Made by a program: the position numbers and the translations under genes
DNA from: Bacteroidota bacterium
Lineage (GTDB): Bacteria; Bacteroidota; Bacteroidia; B-17B0; Aurantibacillaceae
Assembly: GCA_016711805.1 (NCBI GenBank)
Contig: JADJSH010000003.1
Span: forward strand, 62,001-126,000
Length of the DNA: 64,000 nt
Reading direction: 5' to 3'
Part shown: piece by piece, positions 9,670 to 18,872 of the stretch
Numbering within the stretch: position 1 is the first letter of the stretch
How the letters are laid out: every line of letters starts with the position of its first letter
Notes under the pieces: generated by a model
What the model saw: only the letters and a program-made list of their open reading frames with translations
Databases searched by the model: none
Told to the model about the DNA's origin: nothing

Positions 9670-9696
9670 AATCTAATTTATGCAAGATGTACTATC

Positions 9697-10401
9697 TTAA
9701 TAAGGAATAATAGCAATGCCGATAGAATAAGGGTTAATGCCTTTTGGTCCTTTACTTGTAAATACTTCGCTAAAATAATAACTAGCCGTTAAACAAACCT
9801 GTTCTACTCCAATTCTAAAAACTACTCCATAACGCCAAGGATTAACATTTTTAATATTATATAATCGTATTCGTCCATCCGCATCATCACTCTTTTTAAA
9901 ATTAGACATCACATAACCCACTTTAACGCCAAGCATCATTTTAAATACAGTGGTTGTTTTTGTTCTAAACCTTAATTCTAAAGGGATTTCTACACTGCGC
10001 TCGTTATATTTATTGGCTGTATAAGGAATTGTTTTTGGCGCTATAAAGGTTGTAGGATTTTGATTCGTACTATCTAATTGATAGATAATATCAGCATTAG
10101 AACTAAAATTATGGAAATAAAATCCTAAGCCGTAACCAAAACTAAAATTTGAATTTTTAATAGGCTTATCAAACAAAGTGTAAAAACTAAAGCCAATACA
10201 TTTCCAATCAGGCTTTATGCCTTTTGGTATTCCGCGCCAACTTGTGTAATTAGGTTCTAAAATAAGTCTGTCTTTTGGGTCTGACTTATAATTTTTAAGA
10301 TCGAACTCCGAAGCCAATTTTTTAAGTTTAGACGTGTCTTTTTGCGCTTGTATGTAAAAGCACAGCATTACCATCACTAAACTATACAAAACTTTTTTCA
10401 T
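9697..10401 (-). CDS. Outer-membrane beta-barrel protein (PorT-like superfamily)
   Basis: About 234 residues. I place the start at the ATG at 10401 because it yields a clean signal peptide (MKKVLYSLVMVMLCFYIQAQ); the frame is open 15 codons further upstream but that extension is unlike a signal sequence. The rest alternates beta strands (FGYGLGFYFHNF, VFKMMLGVKVGYVMS, YGVVFRIGVEQVCLTASYYF), as in small porin-like or PorT-type barrels of Bacteroidota. Function unknown. It is alone, divergent from clpX, with its stop near the dispersed repeat. Confidence 0.75.
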   Translation of the reverse strand: MKKVLYSLVMVMLCFYIQAQKDTSKLKKLASEFDLKNYKSDPKDRLILEPNYTSWRGIPKGIKPDWKCIGFSFYTLFDKPIKNSNFSFGYGLGFYFHNFSSNADIIYQLDSTNQNPTTFIAPKTIPYTANKYNERSVEIPLELRFRTKTTTVFKMMLGVKVGYVMSNFKKSDDADGRIRLYNIKNVNPWRYGVVFRIGVEQVCLTASYYFSEVFTSKGPKGINPYSIGIAIIPY

Positions 10402-10478
10402 TGTCATCATCCAAAAGTAAGGGCTTTTTAGGAGATAAAAAAACAAATTAAGCTTAGTCTATTTGAGCCTAATTTACG

Positions 10479-10486
10479 TACCTTTG
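10479..10486 (+). promoter_or_regulatory. Candidate -7 element upstream of clpX
   Basis: TACCTTTG matches the Bacteroidota TAnnTTTG -7 element 19 bp before the clpX start. A TTTG at 10462-10465 is only 13 bp upstream, closer than the usual -33 spacing, so support is partial. Confidence 0.35.
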
Positions 10487-10505
10487 TACTCCAAATTTTA
10501 ATTGA

Positions 10506-11747
10506 ATGGCAAAAGCAGGTCCAATTGTTTGTTCGTTTTGCGGACGAGACAAAAAAGAAGTAAAAGTTTTAATTGCAGGTGTTACCGGTCATATTTGTGA
10601 CGTGTGTATTTCGCAAGCATTTAAAATTGTGAGTGAAGAAGCAGGAGCTCAAGGCAATCAACAAGTGCAACATGCTTTAAGCGTATTGAAACCTCATGCT
10701 ATTAAAAAGCATTTGGACGAATATATTATTGGACAAGACGAGGCTAAAAAAATATTAAGTGTAGCGGTTTACAATCACTTTAAGCGTGTAGCTCATGTAG
10801 CTGATACCAAAGAAGAAATTGAAATCGATAAATCAAACGTTATTTTAGTGGGTGAAACTGGAACAGGTAAAACCTTAATGGCTCGTACCATTGCTAAATT
10901 ATTAAATGTACCTTTTTGTATTGCTGATGCTACTGTGTTAACAGAAGCTGGTTATGTGGGCGAAGATGTTGAAAATGTATTAACTCGTTTATTACAAGCT
11001 GCTGATTATGATGTACCAAGTGCAGAACGCGGCATTGTGTTTATTGATGAAATTGATAAAATTGCCCGCAAAAGCGATAATCCTTCTATTACCCGCGATG
11101 TAAGCGGTGAAGGTGTGCAACAAGCGATGTTGAAATTATTAGAAGGCTCGGTAGTGAATGTGCCACCACAAGGTGGACGAAAACATCCAGATGCTAAAAT
11201 GATACAAGTAAACACTAAAAATATTTTATTTATTTGCGGTGGTGCATTTGATGGTATTGACAAAAAAATTGCACAACGTTTAAATACACAAGCTGTTGGT
11301 TATTCGGCTTCTGTAGCTAAAGACGAAATTGATAAAGCCAACTTATTACAATACGTGTCTCCACAAGATTTAAAATCATTTGGTTTAATTCCCGAATTAA
11401 TAGGGCGCTTGCCTGTTTTAACTTACTTAAAACCTTTAGACAAGGCAACGCTTCGCTCGATATTAACTGAGCCTAAAAACGCCTTAATTAAGCAATACAA
11501 GCACTTGTTTAAAATGGAAGGGATTAAATTAGAATTTGAAGAAGAGGTTTTAAATTTAATCGTGGATAAAGCTTTAGAATTTAAATTAGGTGCTCGTGGC
11601 TTACGTGGCATTTGCGAATCGATTATGGTTGATTTTATGTTTGACGCACCAAGCGACGAAAAAGCACCAAAAAATTTAACGATTACTTTAGACTACGCTT
11701 TAGAAAAATTGAAAAGCGCTAGATTAACGCAGTTACATGTGGCTTAG
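10506..11747 (+). CDS. clpX: ATP-dependent Clp protease ATP-binding subunit ClpX
   Basis: 413-residue AAA+ unfoldase that delivers substrates to ClpP in the cytoplasm. The N-terminal zinc-binding domain shows two CxxC pairs (CSFC near residue 9 and CDVC near 32). Walker A is GETGTGKT, Walker B VFIDEID, the pore loop GYVGED, and sensor/arginine-finger regions ELIGRLP and GARGLR are present. Length matches the family. clpP is not adjacent in this window, so it is encoded elsewhere. A shared hairpin terminator follows. Confidence 0.98.
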   Translation: MAKAGPIVCSFCGRDKKEVKVLIAGVTGHICDVCISQAFKIVSEEAGAQGNQQVQHALSVLKPHAIKKHLDEYIIGQDEAKKILSVAVYNHFKRVAHVADTKEEIEIDKSNVILVGETGTGKTLMARTIAKLLNVPFCIADATVLTEAGYVGEDVENVLTRLLQAADYDVPSAERGIVFIDEIDKIARKSDNPSITRDVSGEGVQQAMLKLLEGSVVNVPPQGGRKHPDAKMIQVNTKNILFICGGAFDGIDKKIAQRLNTQAVGYSASVAKDEIDKANLLQYVSPQDLKSFGLIPELIGRLPVLTYLKPLDKATLRSILTEPKNALIKQYKHLFKMEGIKLEFEEEVLNLIVDKALEFKLGARGLRGICESIMVDFMFDAPSDEKAPKNLTITLDYALEKLKSARLTQLHVA

Positions 11748-11777
11748 CTTCAACTTCCTTAGTTACATAGATAATAA

Positions 11778-11811
11778 AAAAGCCCTCTGTAAAGTGTTAC
11801 AGAGGGCTTTT
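11778..11811. terminator. Bidirectional terminator between clpX and desaturase gene
   Basis: A 15-bp perfect stem (11778-11792 with 11797-11811, core GCCCTCTGTAA) with A tract before and T tract after, between two convergent genes. It can work on both strands. Confidence 0.85.
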
Positions 11812-11826
11812 AAATTTGCATTAATA

Positions 11827-12576
11827 TTACTTCTTCACTCTTACCAATTTTATCACTTTGATTTTATCTAAAAATAAAATGATTGGATAAGTTGGGTCAA
11901 ATTCAAACCACTTAGCAGCAAAGTTTGGTTTAGCACCAGCATGGTGATGGTTATTTTGAAATAACTCGCCCATCAATAAAAAATCCCAAAACAAGGTGTT
12001 TTTTGATTTATCACCTTCTTCAAAGTTACGGTAACCGTATTTATGTCCTGCCCAATTTACAATAGCACCTTGGATTGGTCCCATTAAAAAATGGATTGGT
12101 AATAATAAAAATATGGTCCAATGATAACCTGGTACGTAAATAAAAACTAACAAATACACTACAAAGTACAATGTACCAAAGCCAATACGTGTAAACCAAC
12201 TATCTGCTACTTTATCAATGGCTGGATATTCAGGGAAATTACGGTCAAATTTTTCTTCAATCACTACGCGTTTGTTTAATACATCATTGTATATTTTTTT
12301 TGTGTGCATCATCATCGTGTACACATCTTTAAAAAAGTGTGGTGTGTGTGGATCTTTTTCAGTATCGCTATAAGCATGGTGCATGCGGTGTAAAATTGCA
12401 TAAGCACGTGCATTTAAATACGAAGAGCCTTGTGTAACCCAAGAAAAAACATAAAAGAATTTTTCCCAAAATTTATTCATTGTAAACATTTTATGCGCAC
12501 TATAACGGTGTAAGAAAAATGTTTGCCCGAATAGAGAAAGATACCAGTGAAGAATTAAGAATAGAAGAATGATCAT
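11827..12576 (-). CDS. Membrane fatty-acid (acyl-CoA/acyl-lipid) desaturase
   Basis: 249-residue integral-membrane di-iron desaturase, probably delta-9 type, introducing a double bond into acyl chains of membrane lipids. The three histidine boxes are intact: HRYSAH near residue 24, HRMHHAYSD near 64 and NNHHHAGAKPNF near 208. Hydrophobic segments lie at the N-terminus and around residues 130-165. It is a single gene, convergent with clpX. Which fatty acid and which position it desaturates cannot be read from sequence. Confidence 0.9.
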   Translation of the reverse strand: MIILLFLILHWYLSLFGQTFFLHRYSAHKMFTMNKFWEKFFYVFSWVTQGSSYLNARAYAILHRMHHAYSDTEKDPHTPHFFKDVYTMMMHTKKIYNDVLNKRVVIEEKFDRNFPEYPAIDKVADSWFTRIGFGTLYFVVYLLVFIYVPGYHWTIFLLLPIHFLMGPIQGAIVNWAGHKYGYRNFEEGDKSKNTLFWDFLLMGELFQNNHHHAGAKPNFAAKWFEFDPTYPIILFLDKIKVIKLVRVKK

Positions 12577-12690
12577 TGTAGTGGTTTTAGTTCAAATGCA
12601 AATGTCAGCATTAAAAATGATTATTCATCATGTTTCATCGAAAACATAAGGTTAAACAATTGTAAAAACCGTATTTCTAACAACAAATAA

Positions 12691-12720
12691 AAAACCCTCA
12701 ACAAAATTGTTGAGGGTTTT
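12691..12720 (-). terminator. Terminator of the atp operon
   Basis: A perfect 12-bp stem (12691-12702 with 12709-12720, core AACCCTCAAC) 19 bp after the atpG stop, followed on the minus strand by a U-rich run. Confidence 0.85.
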
Positions 12721-12739
12721 AAAAATATGGTAAAACAAA

Positions 12740-13618
12740 TTATCCGTTTAGTGCTTCAGCGCCTGCAACGATTTCTAAAATCTCAGTTGTAATAGCCGTT
12801 TGACGAGCTTTGTTATAACTGATTTTTAAGTCACGTAACATATCTTTCGCATTGTCGGTTGCTTTATGCATAGCTGTCATACGAGCACCGTGCTCAGATG
12901 CTAATGAATCTAATAAAGCTTTATAGAATTGCGTTTTCAATGAACGAGGAATTAAATCGCTTACGATAAATTCTTTGCTTGGTTCAAAAATATAATCTGT
13001 GTTTGATGATGTGCCTGCAGACGCAGTTGCTTCAACTGGTAAAAATTGTTCCGCTTGCACAATTTGTACCGCTGCATTTTTAAATTGGTTATACACCAAC
13101 ACCACTTTATCAAAATCTTTTAATACAAAGGCGTCCATTACTCTTTCGGCAATTGGTGCAACTGTATTATAATTCAAATTATCAAATACTTCGTTTACAT
13201 TATGTGGTAAATGAGAACCATGAATAATATAATCTGTACGTTTAAATGCATCCGTTACTTTTTTACCTATTGGTAATACAGTAATTGTACATCCATTATA
13301 TTCGTTATTAATTAAACTCCATGTTTTTTTAATCACGTTAGCATTAAAACCACCTGCTAATCCACGATTAGAAGAAATGGCAATTAATAATACATTTTTT
13401 GGTGCAGATTTACGTGCGTAAGCATTTTCAGAAGTATCCAAACTTGAACTTACGTTTTGTAATATTTCTTGTAATTTGTTAGCGTAAGGACGCATTTGCG
13501 TAATTGCATCTTGCGCACGTTTCAATTTAGCAGCACTCACCATTTTCATGGCACTCGTAATCTGCATGGTTGAACCAACGGATACAATTCTATTTCTTAC
13601 TTCTTTTAAATTTGGCAT
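12740..13618 (-). CDS. atpG: F1Fo ATP synthase gamma subunit
   Basis: 292-residue central-stalk subunit that rotates inside the alpha3beta3 ring. The conserved N-terminal helix (KEVRNRIVSVGSTMQITSAMKMVSAAKLKRA) and C-terminal helix (KATDNAKDMLRDL, NKARQTAITTEILEIVAGAEAL) are both present, as is SSNRGLAGGFN. It is the last gene of the minus-strand atpBEFHAG operon, 40 bp after atpA, and is followed by a strong terminator. The beta and epsilon genes are absent here, a split usual in Bacteroidota. Confidence 0.97.
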   Translation of the reverse strand: MPNLKEVRNRIVSVGSTMQITSAMKMVSAAKLKRAQDAITQMRPYANKLQEILQNVSSSLDTSENAYARKSAPKNVLLIAISSNRGLAGGFNANVIKKTWSLINNEYNGCTITVLPIGKKVTDAFKRTDYIIHGSHLPHNVNEVFDNLNYNTVAPIAERVMDAFVLKDFDKVVLVYNQFKNAAVQIVQAEQFLPVEATASAGTSSNTDYIFEPSKEFIVSDLIPRSLKTQFYKALLDSLASEHGARMTAMHKATDNAKDMLRDLKISYNKARQTAITTEILEIVAGAEALNG

Positions 13619-13658
13619 CTCTCTTAATTAAGAATTATGAATTAAAAATTCAGAATTA

Positions 13659-15236
13659 TTACGCATACTTAGCTGATAATTCTTTTGCAGTTGCTTCTAA
13701 CACACTTGTAATCGAATCATCAAATTTACCTGCTTTTAAAGCATCTAATTGCTCTTTGTTTTTACGCTCGCAAACATCTAAGAATTCTTTTTCAAATTCT
13801 TTCACTCTGTTTACTGGAACGTTACGTAATAAGTTTTTAGTTCCTAAGTAAATAATAGCAATTTGTTGTTCAACACGTAGTGGAGAAGCATTAGCTTGTT
13901 TCAATATTTCCACGTTACGAGCACCTTTATCTAATACTGATTTTGTTGCAGCATCTAAGTCAGAACCAAACTTTGCAAACGCTTCTAACTCGCGGTATTG
14001 AGCTTGATCTAATTTTAAAGTACCTGCTACTTTTTTCATTGATTTAATTTGAGCATTACCACCAACACGAGATACAGAAATACCTACGTTAATTGCTGGA
14101 CGCACACCAGAGTTAAATAAATTCGACTCTAAGAAAATTTGTCCATCCGTAATCGAAATTACGTTTGTTGGAATGTATGCAGAAACGTCACCTGCTTGTG
14201 TTTCAATAATTGGTAAAGCTGTTAATGAACCACCACCTTTAACAATCGGTTTTAACGACTCAGGTAAATCATTCATGTTACGAGCGATATCATCAGAAGC
14301 ATTGATCTTAGCAGCACGTTCTAATAATCTACTGTGTAAGTAGAAAACGTCACCAGGATACGCCTCACGTCCAGGAGGACGACGTAATAATAATGACACC
14401 TCACGGTAAGCTACAGCTTGTTTAGATAAATCATCATATACAATTAACGCTGGACGACCAGTATCTCTAAAGAACTCACCCACTGCTGCACCAGCAAATG
14501 GAGCGTAGAATTGCATTGGAGCAGGATCAGAAGCGTTAGCCGCAACTACTACCGTGTAAGCCATTGCACCATTTTCTTCTAACGTACGAACAACGTTCGC
14601 CACAGTAGAACCCTTTTGAGCAATTGCTACATATATACAGAATACAGGTTTTCCTGCATCATAAAATTCTTTTTGATTGATAATAGTATCTAACGCTACT
14701 GTAGTTTTACCAGTTTGACGGTCACCAATGATTAACTCACGTTGTCCACGTCCAATTGGAATCATCGCGTCAATTGCTTTGATACCTGTTTGTAAAGGCT
14801 CAGTAACTGGCTGACGGTAGATTACACCTGGAGCTTTACGCTCTAAAGGTAATTCATAAGTTACACCTTGAATTGGTCCTTTACCATCAATAGGATTTCC
14901 TAAAGTATCGATAACACGGCCTAACATACCTTCACCAACTTTGATAGAAGCAATACGACCAGTACGTTTTACCGAAGAGCCTTCGCTAATTCCAGTACTT
15001 GCACCTAATAATACGGCACCTACGTTATCTTCTTCCAAGTTTAATACAATTCCTTGTAAACCTGTTTCAAATTCAATCAACTCACCTGATTGAACTTTAG
15101 ATAAACCGTAAATACGAGCGATACCATCACCTACTTGTAATACAGATCCAACTTCTTCTAATTCAGCTTCCGATTTGAAACCTGATAATTGTTGTCTTAA
15201 AATTGCAGATACTTCTGCTGGTTTTACTTCAGCCAT
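13659..15236 (-). CDS. atpA: F1Fo ATP synthase alpha subunit
   Basis: 525-residue non-catalytic nucleotide-binding subunit. Walker A is [11 protein letters not shown] near residues 169-179, and the block [34 protein letters not shown], split here as [11 protein letters not shown] and [12 protein letters not shown], is diagnostic. The N-terminal helix that contacts the delta subunit is kept ([11 protein letters not shown]). It lies between atpH and atpG with short gaps, consistent with one transcript. Confidence 0.98.
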   Translation of the reverse strand: MAEVKPAEVSAILRQQLSGFKSEAELEEVGSVLQVGDGIARIYGLSKVQSGELIEFETGLQGIVLNLEEDNVGAVLLGASTGISEGSSVKRTGRIASIKVGEGMLGRVIDTLGNPIDGKGPIQGVTYELPLERKAPGVIYRQPVTEPLQTGIKAIDAMIPIGRGQRELIIGDRQTGKTTVALDTIINQKEFYDAGKPVFCIYVAIAQKGSTVANVVRTLEENGAMAYTVVVAANASDPAPMQFYAPFAGAAVGEFFRDTGRPALIVYDDLSKQAVAYREVSLLLRRPPGREAYPGDVFYLHSRLLERAAKINASDDIARNMNDLPESLKPIVKGGGSLTALPIIETQAGDVSAYIPTNVISITDGQIFLESNLFNSGVRPAINVGISVSRVGGNAQIKSMKKVAGTLKLDQAQYRELEAFAKFGSDLDAATKSVLDKGARNVEILKQANASPLRVEQQIAIIYLGTKNLLRNVPVNRVKEFEKEFLDVCERKNKEQLDALKAGKFDDSITSVLEATAKELSAKYA

Positions 15237-15255
15237 TTTATTGTATGGTTAATTA

Positions 15256-15795
15256 TTAATTTAATGCTTTGTTTGTTAATTCTTTTTTCAAGTTCGATAA
15301 CTGACGAGCAACTGATTTATCTAATTGTTTATCGCCAATTTTTAAAATAAAACCTCCAATAATATTAGCATCTATTTTCTCTACTAATTCAACTTCTCCG
15401 CTTAATTGAGATTTTACTAAATCTAATGCCTTTTGTTTTGTAGCAGAGTCTAAACCGTTAGCCGATGTAACTACTGCCGTTAAGATATTTTTATGAGAAC
15501 GGTATTGCTCAATAAATTCATTTGCCATTTCTGGGATAACATTCTCTCTTCTTTTAGAAGCAACAATCGTTAAAAATCCAGAAGTAATTGCATTAAACTT
15601 GCCATCAAAAACTGCTTTTATAGTTGCAATTTTTTTGTCAGCTTTAATGATAGGGCTATTTAAAAAAGTAATAAATTCTCTAGAGTTTTCGCACACCTCT
15701 TTTACTTGAATCATATCAGCATATACAGCCTCTAATTGGCCTTTCTCTACTGATAAGTCGAGTAATGATTTAGCGTATCTTGATGCAACTATCAT
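15256..15795 (-). CDS. atpH: F1Fo ATP synthase delta subunit
   Basis: 179-residue peripheral-stalk subunit joining F1 alpha to the b subunits. Family features: N-terminal VASRYAKSLLDLSVEKGQLE, central YRSHKNILTAVVTSAN, and the C-terminal signature KIDANIIGGFILKIGDKQLD. The start is 2 bp from the stop of atpF, indicating translational coupling. Length is normal. Confidence 0.95.
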   Translation of the reverse strand: MIVASRYAKSLLDLSVEKGQLEAVYADMIQVKEVCENSREFITFLNSPIIKADKKIATIKAVFDGKFNAITSGFLTIVASKRRENVIPEMANEFIEQYRSHKNILTAVVTSANGLDSATKQKALDLVKSQLSGEVELVEKIDANIIGGFILKIGDKQLDKSVARQLSNLKKELTNKALN

Positions 15796-15797
15796 GA

Positions 15798-16310
15798 TTA
15801 GTTAAGGTTTACGTCTTTCATTAAGTTGTTTACTAATGCTTTTTGTTTTTCATCGCTTGATAATTCGCTACGTAAAATTTTCTCAGCAATTTCAATTGAT
15901 AAAGTAGCTACTTGATTTTTTAATTCAGCAACGGCAGCATTTTTTTCGTTTGTAATTTGCTCACGAGCAGATGACATAATGCGATCAGCTTCTGCTTGAG
16001 ATTTAGCTTTTGCTTCAGCAATAATAGCATCTTTAGTATCACGCGCTTCTTTTAATAAGTTATCACGTTCAGCACGAGCTTCAGCTAAAATCTTTTCGTT
16101 ATTAGATTTTAACTCACGCATATCGTTTAAAGCATTTTCAGCGCTTGCTAAAGCATCTTCAATTCCTTTTTCACGAGTTTTGATAGCTGTTAAAATTGGT
16201 TTCCAAGCAAATTTGCCTAATAACACTAATAATAAGACAAACGTAATTGTTGTCCAAAATATTAAACCAATTGCTGGTTCGATTAAACTTCCTAAAATAA
16301 ATAAGTTCAT
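15798..16310 (-). CDS. atpF: F1Fo ATP synthase b subunit
   Basis: 170 residues: a membrane helix near 10-30 (IGLIFWTTITFVLLLVLLGK) with the family motif FAWKPILTAIKTREKGIEDAL, then a long charged coiled coil rich in Ala, Glu and Lys that forms the peripheral stalk. Only one b-type gene is visible, so the stalk is probably a homodimer. It is separated from atpE by 104 bp containing a 14-bp hairpin. Confidence 0.96.
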   Translation of the reverse strand: MNLFILGSLIEPAIGLIFWTTITFVLLLVLLGKFAWKPILTAIKTREKGIEDALASAENALNDMRELKSNNEKILAEARAERDNLLKEARDTKDAIIAEAKAKSQAEADRIMSSAREQITNEKNAAVAELKNQVATLSIEIAEKILRSELSSDEKQKALVNNLMKDVNLN

Positions 16311-16369
16311 TTTATATTGTTTTTAGTTGTACTCTTTTTGTTTACCAATAAAATAATTTAAACCAAAGC

Positions 16370-16406
16370 CATTACCAACCGTAATAGCTTTGGTTTGTTT
16401 GTTGAA
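16370..16406 (-). promoter_or_regulatory. Intercistronic hairpin between atpE and atpF
   Basis: Arms 16370-16383 and 16393-16406 form a 14-bp stem (core AAACCAAAGC) in the minus-strand transcript, with one G-U pair and a 9-base loop. It is not followed by a U run, so it is unlike an intrinsic terminator; it may stabilise or set the 3' end of an atpE-containing mRNA fragment. The last point is inference. Confidence 0.6.
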
Positions 16407-16414
16407 GCTTCTAA

Positions 16415-16630
<216 letters not shown>

Positions 16631-16659
16631 TTATTGGTTATTAATTAATCTTTAAATTC

Positions 16660-17802
16660 TTAGTGCCCTGATGTTACGTGATCGTCATCCGTTGTCTGAG
16701 CACCATCTTCGTTATGGTCAGCAACAGCCGAACCAATAAATAAAGCGGTTAACATGGTAAATACATAAGCTTGTAAAAATGCTACTAAACATTCTAACAC
16801 ATCAATAAATAAGGCAAATGCAATTGAAACTGGTGCAATATAAATAGATTTAAAAACAAATATTAAACCTATTAAAGAGATTACAATAATATGACCTGCC
16901 GTCATATTTGCAAATAAACGAATCATTAATGCAAACGGTTTTGTTAAGATACCAACAATCTCAATTGGAATTAAAATTGGCCAAATAGCTTTTGGTGCAT
17001 GAGGTAAAAATATGTGAGACCAGTAATTTTTGTTTCCGTTGATATTAGTTACAATCATCGTAGCAACTGATAAAACTAAGGTGAAAGCGATATTACCCGT
17101 TAAGTTAGCTCCAATTGGAATCATCCCAAACACATTATTAATTAAAATCATGAAGAAAACCGTTAATAAATACGGAACGTATTTTTCAGAACCATGTCCA
17201 ATATTTCCTTTGGCAATATCATCACGAACAAATGTAATTAACGGCTCGAAAAAAGATTGTTTCCCTCTAGGTGCCGACGTAACTCCATACGATTTATATG
17301 ATTTAGCAATTGATGTAAATAAAACGAAGATTAAAATAGCCGAAAACAACATTTGAGCTACATTTTTAGTAATTGAAACATCATAAAATGATTCAGTAGC
17401 GTCTTCACTTATTATTTTTTCTTCCTCTAATCTATATCCGTTATAAGATGCGTGACCATGCTCAAATTTTGCAGAGGAGAATAATTGCAATCCTTTTGTT
17501 GACGAATATAAAATAACTGGCAACGGTAAAGCTACTGAGCCTTCTCCTTCGCCCCATAAATGCCATGAGTGCGAATCAGCCACGTGTTCTAAAGCTATTG
17601 CAGTAATATCTACAGGCGCATTAGGGTCGTGTACTTTTGCGTGAGCAGAAGATGCTGCGTGTGCAGTATCATGATGGTTTGCATCGGCCTCATGTTCTTG
17701 AGGTTCTGAAGCTGATAAATTATTTGAAAACCCAATAAATAGGGAAAATATCAATAAAAAGATACTTGTAAAGCGTTTGTATGTATTAATTTTACTAGTC
17801 AT
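16660..17802 (-). CDS. atpB: F1Fo ATP synthase a subunit with His-rich N-terminal extension
   Basis: 380-residue membrane stator subunit carrying the proton half-channels. The essential arginine lies in ALMIRLFANMTAGH, and VFTMLTALFIGSAVADH ends the last helix. The first ~130 residues are extra compared with E. coli: a signal-like hydrophobic segment (FTSIFLLIFSLFIGF), a His/Ala/Asp-rich stretch with many HH and HA pairs, then a periplasmic part. Such an extension is common in Bacteroidota a subunits; the histidines might bind metal or protons, which is speculation. First atp gene of the operon. Confidence 0.96.
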   Translation of the reverse strand: MTSKINTYKRFTSIFLLIFSLFIGFSNNLSASEPQEHEADANHHDTAHAASSAHAKVHDPNAPVDITAIALEHVADSHSWHLWGEGEGSVALPLPVILYSSTKGLQLFSSAKFEHGHASYNGYRLEEEKIISEDATESFYDVSITKNVAQMLFSAILIFVLFTSIAKSYKSYGVTSAPRGKQSFFEPLITFVRDDIAKGNIGHGSEKYVPYLLTVFFMILINNVFGMIPIGANLTGNIAFTLVLSVATMIVTNINGNKNYWSHIFLPHAPKAIWPILIPIEIVGILTKPFALMIRLFANMTAGHIIVISLIGLIFVFKSIYIAPVSIAFALFIDVLECLVAFLQAYVFTMLTALFIGSAVADHNEDGAQTTDDDHVTSGH

Positions 17803-17840
17803 TACGAAAAAAGGTATTTGTAAGCTTTAAAATTCGGGTG

Positions 17841-17848
17841 CAAATGTA
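17841..17848 (-). promoter_or_regulatory. Candidate -7 element upstream of atpB
   Basis: On the minus strand this reads TACATTTG, matching TAnnTTTG, about 38 bp before the atpB start. I see no clear -33 TTG at the usual distance, so support is partial. Confidence 0.35.
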
Positions 17849-17930
17849 GGGATAAAATGATAAAAGCGAAACTTTTTTTAAGGTTTTAGACAAAGAAACT
17901 ACATAATCCGTTAAAATTTATTTGGGATTG

Positions 17931-18806
17931 TTAAAACACCACATAATCCTGAGGATTAATGGCAAAACCATTATACCACAACTCAAAGTGTAAATGTGGC
18001 CCTTTGCTATTTTCGCCACTATTACCAACCACACCAATTGGCTCGCCAGCTTGCACAAAATCGCCCACTTTTTTAGTAATGCTAGATTGATGCTTATAAA
18101 CACTGGTAATATTGTTATTGTGCTGAATTTGAGTAACATAGCCGTCTTCGGTAGTAAAGCCAGCAAAAATAATGGTGCCATCAAGGGTAGTTTTTACCAA
18201 TTCGTTTTCTTTGGCAGCGATATCGGTTCCAAAATGTTCTTCCTTTATATTATAAGATGTAGTGATAATTCCTTTAATAGGAGTAAAAAAGAAGAAATTA
18301 CTCAAAGCATTAATTTTATTAGCCGAAACCTTATCGCTAGTCGATTCCAGCTGATTACTTTCAATGTCCGAACGCAATTTCATATCCTGATCGCTAGGCT
18401 TAATATCAATATTAGCATACTTACCTGTTGAATCCTTGGCTGGCTTAGCTGTTCTACCTTCTGTTTTACCAGAAAACACATTTAATAGGTTATTTATATA
18501 CCAGTCTCTGGCCTCCAGTGTATTTTCTAAGGAATCTGCTTTGGCGCTTAATGACAAGATATCTTTTCTATCGTCTACATTTCCATAACCTGGAATATAC
18601 TCTCTTAAAGGTGTAAAGGCAACTAAACTAATCACTAAAGTGGTCATGACAATAGTAACCGAACCTAATAATATGATTAATCCCAATGGAGAAAGGCGTA
18701 ATGAGAACTTTTCGGCAAAGGAATCGTCGTTTAATATTACCAAACGGTATTTGTTCCGCAATTGATCGGTAAAAATTTTCCAACGACTATTTTTGGTTTC
18801 AGACAT
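17931..18806 (-). CDS. M23 (LytM-type) peptidoglycan endopeptidase-like protein
   Basis: 291 residues: a cytoplasmic tail of ~50, one membrane helix (about 45-68, LIILLGSVTIVMTTLVISL), a short coiled coil near 85-115, then a C-terminal LytM domain. Zinc ligands are intact: HFGTD (His and Asp) near residue 192 and HLHFE near 271, so the domain may be active. Such proteins cleave cross-links in the cell wall or activate amidases. It lies 128 bp upstream of atpB on the same strand and is divergent from the sprE-like gene; a minus-strand TATTTTTG sits at 18817-18824. Confidence 0.9.
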   Translation of the reverse strand: MSETKNSRWKIFTDQLRNKYRLVILNDDSFAEKFSLRLSPLGLIILLGSVTIVMTTLVISLVAFTPLREYIPGYGNVDDRKDILSLSAKADSLENTLEARDWYINNLLNVFSGKTEGRTAKPAKDSTGKYANIDIKPSDQDMKLRSDIESNQLESTSDKVSANKINALSNFFFFTPIKGIITTSYNIKEEHFGTDIAAKENELVKTTLDGTIIFAGFTTEDGYVTQIQHNNNITSVYKHQSSITKKVGDFVQAGEPIGVVGNSGENSKGPHLHFELWYNGFAINPQDYVVF

Positions 18807-18872
18807 AGGTTCTGCACAAAAATATACTAAATTTACGATTTTGACGTTATTACCTTATTTTTGCATTCTTTT

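Noticed and set aside
18856..18863. Full promoter for the sprE-like gene (TATTTTTG with upstream TTTG)
   Set aside because: The TTTG is only 12 bp away, too close for a -33 element; the -7 match is used only as weak support for the start choice.
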